The notes below the pieces were generated by a model. It did not search any database, had not been told where the DNA came from, and saw nothing but the letters and a program-made list of their open reading frames with translations. From contig CM068379.1 of NCBI GenBank assembly GCA_034770075.1, positions 22,753,506-22,817,505 on the forward strand: DNA of 64,000 nucleotides. Reading direction: 5' to 3'. The translations under genes and the position numbers were made by a program. Source of the stretch: Aralia elata. Taxonomy: Eukaryota; Streptophyta; Magnoliopsida; Apiales; Araliaceae. This document shows positions 10,337 to 22,303 of the stretch, piece after piece. Each line of letters starts with the position of its first letter. The stretch's first letter is position 1.

Positions 10337-11659
10337 GTGATTGACTTGGTACCCGGGACGACACCGATATCCAAGGTGCCTTACCGAATAGCACTAGTAG
10401 AGATGAAAGAGTTTATGGTTCAGTTGCAGGAACTGTTAGACAAGGGTTATATCAGACCGAGCGTGTCACCTTGGGGAGCGCCAGTTCTGTTTGTGAAAAA
10501 GAAAGATGGATCGATGAGGCTTTGTATCGACTATCGCGAGTTGAACAAAATTACGATTAAGAACAAGTATCCGTTGCCCAGAATAGATGATCTATTCGAC
10601 CAACTCAAGGGAGCGAAATACTTTTCAAAGATTGATTTAAGAACGGGCTATCATCAACTATGGGTGAGACAGGAGGATATCCCGAAGACGGCATTAAGAA
10701 CTCATTACGGACATTTCGAGTTTCTGGTATTATCATTTGGACTGACAAATGCACCAGCGGCATTCATGGATATGATGAACAGAGTGTTCAAGCAGTACTT
10801 GGACAAGTTCGTGATAGTATTCATCGATAACATCTTGGTGTATTCAGTGTTAGAGGAAGAACATGCTGAACATCTAAGGATTGCTTTGGAGGCCTTAAGA
10901 AGGGAGAAGTTATACGCGAAGTTTTCGAAGTGTGAATTTTTGTTGCAGAGGGTGCAGTTTCTAGGACACGTTATTGATAGGAATGACACTTCAGTAGACC
11001 CAACAAAGGTGGAAGCCGTTATCAACTGGGAGCAGCCGAAGATGCCGACGGAGATCAAGAGTTTCCTAGGGTTAGTGGGATACTATCGAAGATTCATCCA
11101 GGATTTTTCGAAGATAGCATCGTCGTTGACCAATCTAACTAGAAAGACGGTAAAGTTCATTTGGACGGAGAAGTGCGAGGAAAGTTTCATGGAGCTGAAG
11201 AAGAGACTTAGCCAAGCACCGGTGTTGGCTTTACCGGACGACACTGGAGGTTTTGTAGTGTACAGTGATGCATCACACAAATGTTTTGGTTGTGTACTAA
11301 TGCAGCACAGTAAGGTCATTGCGTACGCTTCACGTCGGTTGAAGGACTATGAGAAGGGATACTCGACTCATGACCTAGAGTTAGTAGCAATAGTTTTAGC
11401 CTTAAAGATTTGGAAGCACTACCTATATGGGAAGAAATGTGAGATATACACAGACCACAAAAGTCTGAAGTATATCTTCACGCAGAAGGAGTTGAACATG
11501 AGGCAACGCCGATGGTTAGAATTGATCAAAGATTATGATTGCGAGATTCTTTACCATCCGGGTAAAGCAAATGTTGTAGCCGACGCTTTGAGCAAAAAAG
11601 GCAGGGAGAAATTGCTGATGCTGACGACTCAGGAGGAGTTGGTGAAGGAATTTGAATGA
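10337..11659 (+). pseudogene. pol: Tekay-like reverse transcriptase and RNase H, active-site mutant
   Basis: A 440-codon open stretch in the gag frame. RT motifs in order: PYRIALVEMKE, KKKDGSMRLCIDYRELN, DLRTGYHQ, FGLTNAPAAFM, then FIDNILVYS at about 10820-10843. The normal FIDD is changed: the second catalytic Asp is Asn (AAC at 10829-10831, one G to A change). RNase H follows with VVYSDASH, DLELVAIVLALKIW and TDHKSLKY, and ends in HPGKANVVADALSKK, the usual junction to integrase. RT copies the RNA and RNase H removes it. Despite the long open frame, this RT should be inactive. Confidence 0.9.
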
Positions 11660-13191
11660 TTGGAGCTAGAGGTAAGATACCCAATGGAGTCACATGAGAG
11701 ATTATGTATAGTGACAACAAGTCTGACCATATTAGATAAAATCAAGGAGGCTCAGGAAAAGGATGAAGATTGTGGTAGTATCAAGAAACATATTTCCGAA
11801 GGGGAAGAGCTCAAGTATAAGATTGATAGCGCAGGGCTGCTAAGGTTTGAAGGGAGGATTTGGGTACCATTAGATCCAGGGCTAAGAGAAGAGATTCTCC
11901 AAGAAGCTCACAGTACGAGGTACTCAGTGCATCCCGGCAGCACAAAGATGTATCAGGACTTGCGACTATACTTTTGGTGGCCAAGTATGAAGAGGGAGGT
12001 AGCAGAGTACGTCAGCAGATGTCTGACATGCCAACGAGTTAAGGCGGAGCACCAACGACCGAGCGGACTCCTTCAACCATTAGAAATTCCAGAATGGAAG
12101 TGGGAACACATCACGATGGATTTTGTGGTAGGACTTCCACTGACACAAAAGGGTTTAGACGCCATCTAGGTAATCGTGGACCGTCTGACCAAGTCTGCTC
12201 ATTTTTACCGATCAGGATACGATATAATTTGGAGAAATTAGCGAAAATTTATGTGAAAGAGATAGTGTCACGACATGAGGTGCCGGTATCAATTGTATCC
12301 GACAGAGACCCGCGCTTCACGTCAAATTTTTGGAAGAGTTTACAGGAAAGGATGGGGACACAGTTGAGGTTGAGTACTTCGTATCACCCTCAAACTGATG
12401 GTTAGAGTGAACGAACGATTCAAACCTTAGAGGACATGCTCAGAGCGGTCGTAATGGACTTGAAAGGCAGTTGGGAGGACCACCTGCCGTTAGTAGAGTT
12501 CGCTTACAACAATAGTTATCACGCTATTATCGGGATGCCACCGTACGAAGCGCTATACAGAAGAAAATACCGAACACCGTTATGTTGGGACGAGGTTGGA
12601 GAACGAAGACTGCTAGGACCGGAAATGGTGTAGCAAACAGCAGATGCTGTGAAGCTAATCAGAAATCGCCTGGTAACGACCCAAGACCGTCAGAAGAAGT
12701 ACGCTGACCTACATCGTCAACAGCAGGACTTCGACGTGGGTAGTTTTGTATTTCTGAAGGTATCTCCCTAGAAAGGGAAGATTCATTTTGGTAAGAAGGG
12801 TAAATTAAGCCCTAGGTTCATAGGACCATTCGAGATTTTGAGACGAGTCGGTGAAGTGGCGTACGAGGTAGCATTACCTCCTAAACTTGAGCACATTCAC
12901 AATGTGTTTCATGTGTTAGTGTTGCGGCTATATAAACCAGACTACAAGCACGTTATACCCCATGAACCAATTCAAGTCGAGAGGGACTTATCATACGAAG
13001 AAATTCCTGTCCAGATACTCGATAGGAAGGAACATAAGCTGAGGAACAAAATCATTTATTCCGTTAAAGTTCTATGGAGGAATCATGCATTTGAAGAAGC
13101 TACATGGGAGCTTGAGGAAAAGATGAGGGCGGATTATTTGCATCTTTTCGAGGGACCTTATGTTGAAATTCCGGGGACGGAATTCTTATAA
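11660..13191 (+). pseudogene. pol: Tekay-like integrase with chromodomain, broken
   Basis: Zinc-binding HHCC region at about 11908-12035 (HSTRYSVHPGSTKMY ... CLTCQ). Catalytic core: MDFVVGLP (about 12117), SDRDPRF (about 12299), and the Glu in SERTIQ (about 12409). The C-terminal chromodomain lies at about 13030-13160 (KVLWRNHAFEEATWELEEKM), which in this family targets heterochromatin. Lesions: TAG 12166 (W position), one-base frameshift at about 12200-12208 in a T run, TAG 12403 (Q position of TDGQSER), TAG 12631 (Q), TAG 12769 (W). The reading frame ends with TAA at 13189-13191, immediately before the polypurine tract. Confidence 0.9.
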
Positions 13192-13201
13192 GGGGGGAGG
13201 A
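13189..13201 (+). promoter_or_regulatory. polypurine tract of the Tekay-like element
   Basis: AAGGGGGGAGGA runs directly up to the LTR start TGTAAGG and overlaps the pol stop codon. It primes plus-strand DNA synthesis. Confidence 0.85.
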
Positions 13202-16200
13202 TGTAAGGACCACGATTTTTTCTAGCAATATTATTGAGACCTATATATTAACCTTTGTCATTTTCATTGGCTCATTAATGATTTGGGTAGCTATGTGTGG
13301 TTATTTGATTTATTGATTTAATAGCCCGAGTATTGGACTAGCTTTGCGTTGATTAAACAACCCCAAATAATTATTTGTGGCCTTGTGAAGGGCTAGCATT
13401 ATTATTTCCACTAAGAGGTTCTAATAATGGGCCAGCCCATACACTTAGTTTTAATAAGCCCAGTCCATGTTGGGTTATTTTGAGCTGGTTAGCGACTAGG
13501 CTCCAGTAGCCCAGATGGGGTACAACCCGACCACGTGGTTCTCTGTTGAAAGTTGACTTAATAACTTGCCGTTGCGTGCAAGTTTGAGGCACTACACCGG
13601 GCCAATGGCCTATGCTGCCTATTGCGCCGATTAAAGCTTAAACCATGATTAATGGGGATAACTGAGGAGCTCGGTTGGTGGAACTTTTCACCTAAACCTG
13701 AACAACCAACGGGTAATACTGCTATGAACTAGTCCTGACGCTTGAATAATGACCATCGCCGGGGTAATATTTTTCCTATAAATAGAGACCCTGTTCTTTT
13801 GAGAAAGCTTGCTGAGTTATTCGATTCAGATCCTAGAGAGGGATAGTGCGGTAAGAGTTACTTTGAGAGGTATTTCCGCCGTTCGGAGGGACAATCAGAG
13901 TTCAAAATCTAGAGGGTTAGCAGTCGGATAGTAAAAGAGGTAAGACTCTTTCTCTTGATTCTCAACATTTATCTCCCTTGTCCGGTCGGATTTCCTTTCA
14001 CTAAGTCAGTGCTAGATGAGTCGACCATCACATGTTAAGTCGTTGTGGCGATACCAAGTTTTGTAGTTACAGAGTAGTTACTTTGTCTTGTGTCATTTTA
14101 ATACATAGTCGAAGCATGACTTAAACCCGAGTCACAGTATAGACCTTAGTTACCATATCCGAACAAGATGTTAAAAGTCGGATGGGGACGCCGGAGTCAT
14201 CCGGTGAGGGCCGCCACCTCACCCCAAACTCATGGACCTAAGTAATAGGGTTAAGTAATGGTAGTTACCCGACCCTAGACTGTGGAGTGATTTCCGAAGT
14301 GGAATCTGAAATCAAACCTTGTTAGGAGAATAGTCGTCAGACCCAAACCCCTAGTATCAGTAATGTCTGAACCTGACCTTCGAAGTCGAAGCCTTATAAC
14401 GTCAGTGAGATCTAAACATTTGGCTCCCTAAAGCCAAACCAAACTCACATCCGACCCCGAAGAGACTCTTAACCCACGAAAGGTTCTGACCTGGAGCTGA
14501 AGCCAAGATTTTGTCGGCAGAAGGGTCGGCCATACCCGAAGTATACTACCAGACTATAAGATAATTTCTGTAGGGGAATCTATAGTCAAACCCGAAGGCC
14601 GTAGCTTTTGCTTTGGGTTTAGTTCAATACTAGACCCGAAGCCGAACCCCCGATATCTATAAGGCTCAGACCCGACTTCCAAAGTCAGAACCCGAAGCCG
14701 AAGTCTTAAATTTATAAGGAGACCCAGACCTCTAGTTTCCCGAAGCCGGACTCGAGGCATATCCGATCCCGAAGGGATCCCCGAACTATGAACGATTCCG
14801 ACCAGGAGCCGAAGCCAAAGTCTTGTCAGTAGGGAGTCGGTAAGACCCAATACTATCCCGAATCGACTAACAAGTGTACCTTAAACTGTTTCTGAATCCC
14901 CATGGGACCCTAAAACCATTCGGCATTCGTAGAGTAAGATAGCCGAACCCTTTGGCCATCTTAGAATGGACCCTGTCGATGGTACTACTTCCTCACCGAT
15001 CGTGGAACTGTCCTATCGGACAGTAGAGTGTTGGAATGGCCTATGGGATAGATAGTACGAGTCACTCATATTTATCTATTAGGTATGTTATTTCAGTATA
15101 GCTATGTCTAATCAACAAATGCATCATATGCTGTAGGGTGCTTACCGAACAGAAACGTAGAGAAAATTGTTAAGCAGCGATTCAGGCAAGTTGCTGAACG
15201 TCACTCTTTAATTGGGCAAGTTTCCTTGACTTCTACCAACTTGTGTAAATATATTGTTATTGTGCAAGTATTATTGAGCAAGTTCTTCAAATTAAATTTG
15301 AACTCTATTTTCCAGTACGTGTTAAGTGGTCTAATTGCTTTAAGAATTATTCCACCCCGATATCGTTGGCATTCACACACTATGCATTTGTTCTCAGATT
15401 CCGTGGTTGAACTGTACTAACATAAAGCTTCGGCTATTCATGTACTGTTCAAAGAGAAGCCTAAGCCACTTGTTCGGCTAGGCATGTGCATGATAATTAC
15501 TTGAAAAGCTATCCTAACCCATTGTTGGGATGGATTCTTAGACTAAGATGAACGACCCCATGATAGGGATGTAACCTAAGTATTTGAAAGACGGTACGCG
15601 ACAGAGTTAAATGGTATGCATATTCATGGGTACAAGAGGCTGATCTTCTTGAGTACTTACTCTTTAGTTGGCAACCTAATAAGGGCCAGACAATGTGGCT
15701 GATGCCTTAGCGTGTGTTCATAGTCTATCTTGGACTGTTGGCAGTGAATAATCAATCTTCATTTCTTTATTTGAACTCTGATTATGTTGTTCGCTTGTTT
15801 TCTTCGGTTAATTGTTGAAATTATGCTGATGTTATTCATATTCATTCATGACATATCCCTCTCATTTATTTAAAACTTGCTGAGCAGACTCGTTGCTCAC
15901 CCTTGCTATATCATGAAATATTTCAGTTCAGCCCGAGTGCTCGAGCAGAGATATGGGCAAGGAGAAGGTGAAGTACTAGGCTTCGGATGGGCGTGCCGTC
16001 CATTATTATGTTTTGTCTAGGCTTCGGCCCTTTTGTATTTCAAACTACGTTAGTTGTTTCTTTGTATTTTGCGTTGTACCTATTTAAGGTTATAGACCTT
16101 GGGACCCATATGTAAACCTTTCTAAATGAACAATATATGATTATTTATTCCGCATTTAGTTATGATATATTGCTTGAAGGTGTTTGGATGTTGTAGATCG

Positions 16201-16247
16201 TGAGCACCAAGTTCGGGTATTTGGTACCTGAATTTGGGGGTGTCACA
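13202..16247 (+). repeat. 3' LTR of the Tekay-like element, 3.05 kb
   Basis: Starts TGTAAGGACC after the polypurine tract, ends GTGTCACA, and is followed by TCTTC. Its last 110 bp match the 5' remnant. Short CCCGAAGCCGAA words recur at 14370-14850. There is no convincing coding region, and the small frames inside are chance. Confidence 0.85.
13777..13785 (+). promoter_or_regulatory. TATA box of the Tekay-like LTR
   Basis: CCTATAAATAGAG is a strong plant-type TATA box, so transcription would start about 30 bp downstream. It lies in the part of the LTR that is missing from the 5' end of this element. Confidence 0.65.
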
Positions 16248-18344
16248 TCTTCAAGTACTCAGCAGCTTGATATGATCATCCTTGAGATGTGATTGAGTGT
16301 TGCAATGATGCTCAGCTTCTTCAGGTACTCAATATCTTCTTGTGATCATCTGTTGTGCAACTAAGATTGGTAATTCAGATATTTCTTATCCTTAGTACTT
16401 GACAGCTGCTCTTGATGGACTCCTAAGAAGACTGTGAAGCTTCTTCCTTTTGGTACTCAGTAGCTTCTCAAGATTGATGTCAAGTTAACATTTATGCTCC
16501 TCTTCTTTTTATGCTCAGCAGCTCTGAACACTTATCTTGTAATAGAGTTAATCTTCTCTACTTCTTTATCCTTTCAGCTCTTTATGTTCTTGGTGGATCG
16601 TAGAGTGTGCTTCTGTATGTTCTTTCTTGATCTTTCACTCTACGATTGTGTCTGTCCACCATCTCTCCAACCTTTTTTGATGTTTGAAAATTGGTGCTCT
16701 TATATAGTTTGTTGTTGATTTTTCCGTTGAAAAGTGTCCGTTGAAAGCATTTAATGTGTAGATTTTTTGGTATCCTTAGTGTTAACTTTTTGGGACTTTT
16801 GTGTCAATGTTCTCTTTCTGGCCCATGGCCTATCACATAAACCTGCAGCTTTACTTGTTCATTTGACAGGTCGCTTTCTGCAAGCTAGTCGTTCGACACA
16901 TCTTTGCTTTCTATCAAGGATATATGGCTGGATACTTTGTGATCTTCTGATTTGCAACGTTTCTCTGTAAGATCCCTCAGTAGACCTAATTTTACTCTAC
17001 GATCTTATTGTCTCGATAGAGTAGTAAGAATCGTAGAATTAAGCTCTACGATTTGCTCAACTGTCTGCTCTACGAATGAGTGCATTAAGAACCTTGGGCA
17101 GACTTGACACCCCACGTTATTGGAGACATCTTTACGACCTTACTGTTTCTCTGAATCTTTACGAAGTAAGCTACTATTCTACGATTTCTAAGTGACTCTG
17201 CAAGTTAACTTATCCTTTTCGATTAGGCAGAATACCTTTTCAACTTAACCTTTACTCGCTTATTCTTTATCTCATCTTCTTGATGTGTAGAAGAGCTTTA
17301 CTATTCTTTTCTCGTTTAGTTCTACGATCTTCCAGGTTACTCTACAATGCTGGCCTTACCTTATGAATTAGCAGAGTAATCTATGAACCATTCTTAGTTT
17401 AACAATCCTTTACTTTATTGAACGATCCTTGAGTTATTTCAGCGATTGTTTGACCTACTCTACGTTCAGTCTTTGCTTTTATACCCTTCTATCACCTTAT
17501 GACCAGATCTGCACTTTAAGAACTGAGGTGATCTTTATGTTAGGAATATAAACTCTAAAACGTACTTTTCTTTGTTTGCAAAGGAAGACTTTGCTAACTT
17601 CTATCTTTTCAACCATCTTAGTTATTTTATAATTCTACAAGTAGCTTTACGATCTTGTCTGTACTGAACGGTCTTAGAGTTGCTTTACGATTTGACTTCT
17701 ACTTTGCGATTCCCTAAAGCACTCTACATTCAGACTTCGCTTGATGAGCTTTTGCCTAGCTTTATGATCAATTTACTTTGCAAGTTTGTCTTTGTGAATT
17801 GGGGTGAACTTTACGATAGATGCAAAAGTTCTGCGATCTGTCTGATGCTTTACAATCATTTGACTGATAAGTTAACTCTACGATCCATCTTAACATTATG
17901 AACTGGCAGAGTGACTTTTACGAATATTGAATTCCTAATGACTATACATCAGATTTATTTAGTAAGATCAACCTAACATTCTTGATCTTTCTAGTCTAAG
18001 TCCTTGTACACATAATTCTTTGAAGGACTTTATAAAACTTGTTATACAAGTATACATTAGTCATTCAATCTTCGAATGTCTAGATTACTCTACTTACAAT
18101 ATTCACATTACGAACATATAGAGTAACTCTACGATAAGATCAACCTAACATCCTTGATCTTTATACTCTAAGTCCTTGTACATGTATTTCTTTTGTAGGG
18201 ACTTTACAACATTCAAAATCACTAGAGCTTTAATCTTACAATTCTCAATTCATCTGTTAAATATTATCAAACTATGTATAACAATGTAGTTCATAGTATT
18301 CATTAGTGTATCAATTTTTTAACATTTCACATTTATCACATAAC
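16248..18344. other. unidentified flanking DNA with degenerate repeats
   Basis: No gene recognised. 16248-16460 holds three loose copies of a TACTCAGCAGCTT / CTTCAGGTACTCAATATC / GGTACTCAGTAGCTTCTC word. 16970-18150 is studded with the word (C/T)T(C/T)TACGAT. 17962-18190 has a tandem of about 172 bp (TAAGATCAACCTAACAT near 17963 and 18135). It ends with ATAAC, the left target duplication of the Tat element. It may be part of an older, unrecognised transposon. Confidence 0.6.
16985..18150. repeat. dispersed CTCTACGAT motif, about 20 copies
   Basis: CTCTACGAT or one-base variants (TTTACGAT, TTCTACGAT, TCTACGAA) occur about every 50-60 bp, mostly in direct orientation, with at least one inverted (ATCGTAGAAT near 17030). 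Two further copies are at 16600-16645. Confidence 0.65.
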
Positions 18345-20389
18345 TGTCGACGCCGGTTTCTCGTCCTTTCTGATTTTTTTGCCTTTAGATTAGATGATTT
18401 TGGGAAAAGGTCGGCATTGATGTCGACGGGGTTTTGAAAGATCGTTTTTATGATGAGTCAATTAACCAGAGTCGCCAGTTGGTATATTTGAAATGGATGT
18501 ACCAACGCATCCGAGTTTTCGTTTTTTATAAATCGATGGCTCATATGTGACTCCGAATTAATTGGTCTGTGAACCGAGATTCATAGAGTTCGGGAGCTTG
18601 CTTAAACGAGGGGAAGGTGTTAGGCACCCCCCGACTTCCGTGAAACACGGTTACCGCAATCTTGATACTTTCCTATCCTTTGATTCATAAAATGTGTATA
18701 CGTGCGTGTGCGTGCGTGTGTGTGCGTATGTGAATGTTGTGGTGAGTTCTTTCATGAGAGATGAAACATTTGGCCTTTTATTGAGAAATCGTGTTTTATT
18801 TTGGGAATGTCTTAGAACGTCGCTTCCGTTAGTACGAGAGAGCTCCTTTATTCATGCGAAAGGTTTGATTTTACTTGTCAAAAACTATGAGATCTTTATC
18901 AGGCGTTGTTTTGGCAAAACAAGAATCTTTTAAACCTTCGTCAAAATAGGAATCGAAATCTATACATTGCTTTCATAAAATGATGGGCAATTTCTAGGAT
19001 ATCTTTAACCCTATGCACAAAGGTTTAATAAAATATTTCGTTCATTCATAAAAGCCATTTTTTGGTGATGTTTGAAAATGATTTTCTTTGGCCTTCTCGT
19101 TTAATAGGAATCGACATTCATTAGCATTTCCAATTCTTGTCCTCGTGATGCTAATATCCTACTTTGATTGATTTAAAAAAAATCTTTATTGTTTTGGCTT
19201 TGAATCTTTTGTTTGGTGCTACGAATCAAATTAAACATCAAAACGCGTTGGGGGCTATTCACGGGCATGTAAGCCATCAAAATACCCCGAACGCCAACAA
19301 TCACATATTTCACTACTACGGGGCCTTAAACCCGATTCTCGCCTTGGCGTCGTTTTAAGGCCCGACGGTTACATGTTACAAAAATGAGCACCTTGAATCT
19401 ATTACATACATCAAAACGTCCATCATCGGATTTGGACCACGGGGTCGCGTTCCTAGGCTCACACCCGATATTGCTACATACCCACGAAATGAATACTACA
19501 AAACTAACCAACACGGATTTGCCTAATACACCATGATATCCGAAAATGACAATCTAAACAAATTACACCCGATAAATCATCATAAACAAGCTAGAAATTT
19601 CACCACTTGGATATCCTCGGGTTATTAGGAAGAATTTCGTTCCAATGGAACCCTCACTAATAATCCCTAATCCATGATTATTCAACAATATACATGAAAA
19701 TTACATTTAACTTAACCAAATAATATGATATAAATTGCTATAACAAAGGGAATTTTCACCTTGCAAATGATCTCAAATGGATGTAAACTTGTGTATTTGA
19801 AATAGGATAAGAAGTATATTTGATACAATCAAAATCAAAAGAGTATAAATCCACTCTTTTTTCTCTCTTTTCTCCCTATTTTGTTGCAAAATTTAGCTAT
19901 TTCTCTCTCAAAATCCGTGCTGCTGCTGTGCTGAATTCTTCTTCCTCCAAATCTGCTCAACCTTTCAACTCCCTGTATGCTGAAATGGAAATGAGCTGAA
20001 ATAGGCTGGCCAAAGCCAGCCGCCTGCCTTCCACTCACCTGGTTTCCGTGTTTTCAAAAGGCGCACTTATTGGCCGCAGATCAATCCGCGGCTGGACGGT
20101 TTGATTTTCTCGATTTTCGTGCCACACCTCGATTTTTGTGCCATAACGTCGGTTTTCGCTGACAGGCTCGTAATTTGCAGTCCGGGAATTTCTGGGAGAC
20201 GTGCCACGTCATTCGGGGATGCCCGTTTCGGACGACCTTATTGTCACGTCAGCTTTGGTCGCCAATCATCGCGGTGTTGTTGAACGTTCGCACTTGTGCC
20301 CATTCCTTTGCTCCCGCAAGCTGGTTCAATTGACGATTTTGCCCTCCTGTCACGGTTAGTATAGGGAACACAAAATTTGGGTGTCTACA
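18345..20389 (-). repeat. 3' LTR of the Tat element
   Basis: Plus-strand left end TGTCGACGCCGG, right end GGGTGTCTACA. On the minus strand this is TGTAGACACCC ... CCGGCGTCGACA. Matches 34085-36133. Contains a short GT-rich microsatellite near 18695-18725 and a GCCGCAGATCAATCCGCGG palindrome near 20065. Small frames inside (for example one near 18694-18933, repeated at 34434) are LTR sequence, not genes. Confidence 0.95.
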
Positions 20390-20402
20390 GCTACCCCTCT
20401 TT
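20390..20402 (-). promoter_or_regulatory. polypurine tract of the Tat element
   Basis: The minus strand reads AAAGAGGGGTAGC directly before the LTR start TGTAGACACC. It confirms the minus orientation. Confidence 0.85.
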
Positions 20403-20550
20403 ATCATGTTTATGCAATGTTTAAATGAAATGAACAGGATAAAGAATAGACACTCGATGCATGAATGACAGTGCACAAGGATGACAATACATACGTGATG
20501 CAACACATATGACTTATGATGCAACGTAAGATGCAATGGATGCAAAACAC

Positions 20551-21505
20551 TCGTAAAAAGGTGTCAATGCGGGTGATCGTCTCGTCGGGGCCGGGTTTCG
20601 TCGCCGGTCACCCATCTCGTAATCGCCGGTTATCGTCGCCGGTCGATCGTCTTGTCGGGGCCGGGTTTTGTCGCCGGTCACCCATCTCGTAATCGCCAGT
20701 TATCGTCGCCGGTCGATCGTCTTGTCGGGGCCGGGTTTCGTCGCCGGTCACCCATCTCGTAATCGCCGGTTATCGTCGCCGGTCAATCGTCTCGTCGGGG
20801 CCAGGTTTCGTCGCCGGTCACCCATCTCGTAACCCCCGAGTATCATCGCCGGTTGGTTGTCTTGTCGGGGCCGGGTTTCGTCGCCGGTCACCCATCTCGT
20901 AATCGCCGGTTATCATCGCCGGTCGATCGTCTCGTCGGGGCCGGGTTTCGTCGCCGGTCACCCATCTCGTAACCCCCGGGTATCGTCGCCGGTTGGTTGT
21001 CTTGTCGGGGCCGGGTTTCGTCGCCGGTCACCCATCTCGTAATCGCCGGTTATCGTCGCCGGTCGATCGTCTCGTCGGGGCCGGGTATCGTCGCCGGTCA
21101 CCCATCTCTTAATCGCCGGTTATCGTCGCCGGTCGATCGTCTCGTCGGGGCCGGGTATCATCGCCGGTCACCCATCTCGTAAATCGCCGGTTATCGTCGC
21201 CGGTCGATCGTCTCGTCGGGGCCGGGTTTCGTCGCCGGTCACCCATCTCGTAAATCGCCGGTTATTGTCGCTGGTCGATCGTCTCGTCGGGGCCGGGTTT
21301 CGTCGCCGGTCATCCATCTCGTAACCCCCGGGTATCGTCGCCGGTTGGTTGTCTCGTCAGGGCCGGGTTTCGTTGCCGGTCACCCATCTCGTAATCGCCG
21401 GTTATCGTCACCGGTCGATTGTCTCGTCGGGGCCGGGTTTCGTCGCCGGTCACCCATCTCGTAATCGCCGGTTATCGTCGCCGGTCGATCGTCTCGTCGC
21501 CGGGT
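20551..21505. repeat. 70-bp tandem array (dimers of 35 bp), about 13.5 copies
   Basis: CTCGTCGGGGCCGGG and close variants recur at 20581, 20651, 20721, 20791, 20861, 20931, 21001, 21071, 21141, then with one extra base at 21212, 21282 and so on to about 21490, a strict 70-bp period. Each unit is two related 35-bp halves, both containing TCTCGT...CCGG(T/G)T(T/A)TCGTCGCCGGTC. A subset of units carries AACCCCCGGGTATCG in place of AATCGCCGGTTATCG. Rich in CG. Located in the 3' untranslated part of the Tat element, between the antisense genes and the LTR. Confidence 0.95.
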
Positions 21506-22303
21506 CTCGCATCAAGTCACTCGGTTTGAATTGAGAAACCGTGTCCGACATCTGATTCATCAAGATCTCGTATTTTATCATCACATTATGAGTCAAATGG
21601 GCTTTAGAATCGATTAAGCTTGCAATGGACCAAGGGGGGAGCACTAGGCCCAGCCGCAGATGGATCTGTGGCCAGCCGCAGATTGATCTGCGGCCAAGAT
21701 CGGGCATAAGAGCGGCCAGCCGCTTCCCAGATCTGTCACTTTCATTCGTACCCCACGCGATTTTTAGACCCTTGCACGCCTTTATGTCGAGCTTTCCAAC
21801 CTTTTTTTGCAAAAACTGCTCCGGTAGGATCGATCTACGCGCTATAGGTAACACTTTGACCGATCGCTTTTCAATTTCGTCAATGTTTTGCTATACATTT
21901 GTCTATTTACATGCTAGAGATAGAAATGTATGCTTTACAATGCTACGCTATGTATTATCGTATATACATGCTATGTATCAACTGTGTGAGTCCTATTTTA
22001 TGCTCATGATGCGGTCCCACATACTTGTAGTTTCTTTTTCGAAGAAAATCATGCATTAGGGTCTTTTCATGCTGCAATTATCCACATAAATGCAATTTTT
22101 GATCTGTTGTGGCTTGGGTTCTTTGAAAAACATGCTTGGTTATGCATGGGATGTCCATTTTACAGACGGAACTCTGCCGATTTTTTTTTTCATGTATAAT
22201 AAACATGCATCATGTTGCATTAATTCTACGATAAATATTGGAATATTTGTGACATAATTAAAAAAGGGAACTTACCTTCCTCCTTGCCTGTTCTATTCCA
22301 GCT
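21506..22303. other. spacer between tandem array and antisense gene, with palindromes
   Basis: Contains a cluster of CCGCAGATNGATCTG(C/T)GG palindromes at about 21651-21725, the same modules as in the LTRs, then AT-rich sequence. TATAATAAA at 22195-22203 on the plus strand, about 100 bp before the PMD start codon, is a possible but unproven TATA box. No coding region recognised. Confidence 0.6.

Larger units (their letters stand above)
7000..16247 (+). mobile_element. Gypsy chromovirus (Tekay/Del-like), complete but decayed, with abnormal 5' end
   Basis: Order: fold-back 5' end (7000-7191), primer binding site, an extra pre-gag ORF, gag with three zinc knuckles, protease, RT, RNase H, integrase and chromodomain, polypurine tract, 3 kb 3' LTR (13202-16247). 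TCTTC at 6995-6999 and 16248-16252 forms a 5-bp target duplication. Integrase after RT/RH makes it Gypsy, and the C-terminal chromodomain makes it a chromovirus. Protein style suggests Tekay. It carries at least eight stops and one frameshift and has no promoter in its 5' LTR remnant, so it is dead. Confidence 0.9.

Noticed and set aside
18694..18933. 79-codon open frame, repeated identically at 34434-34673
   Set aside because: Lies inside both LTRs of the Tat element. The repeat is explained by LTR identity and the translation begins in a GT microsatellite, with no domain.
20551..21505. CRISPR-like direct repeat array
   Set aside because: Units are contiguous without unique spacers, in plant DNA, and inside a retrotransposon.
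20857..21534. Three 61-codon arginine/serine-rich frames in series
   Set aside because: They are the 70-bp array translated. The period explains their similarity and no start or domain is shared with a known protein.
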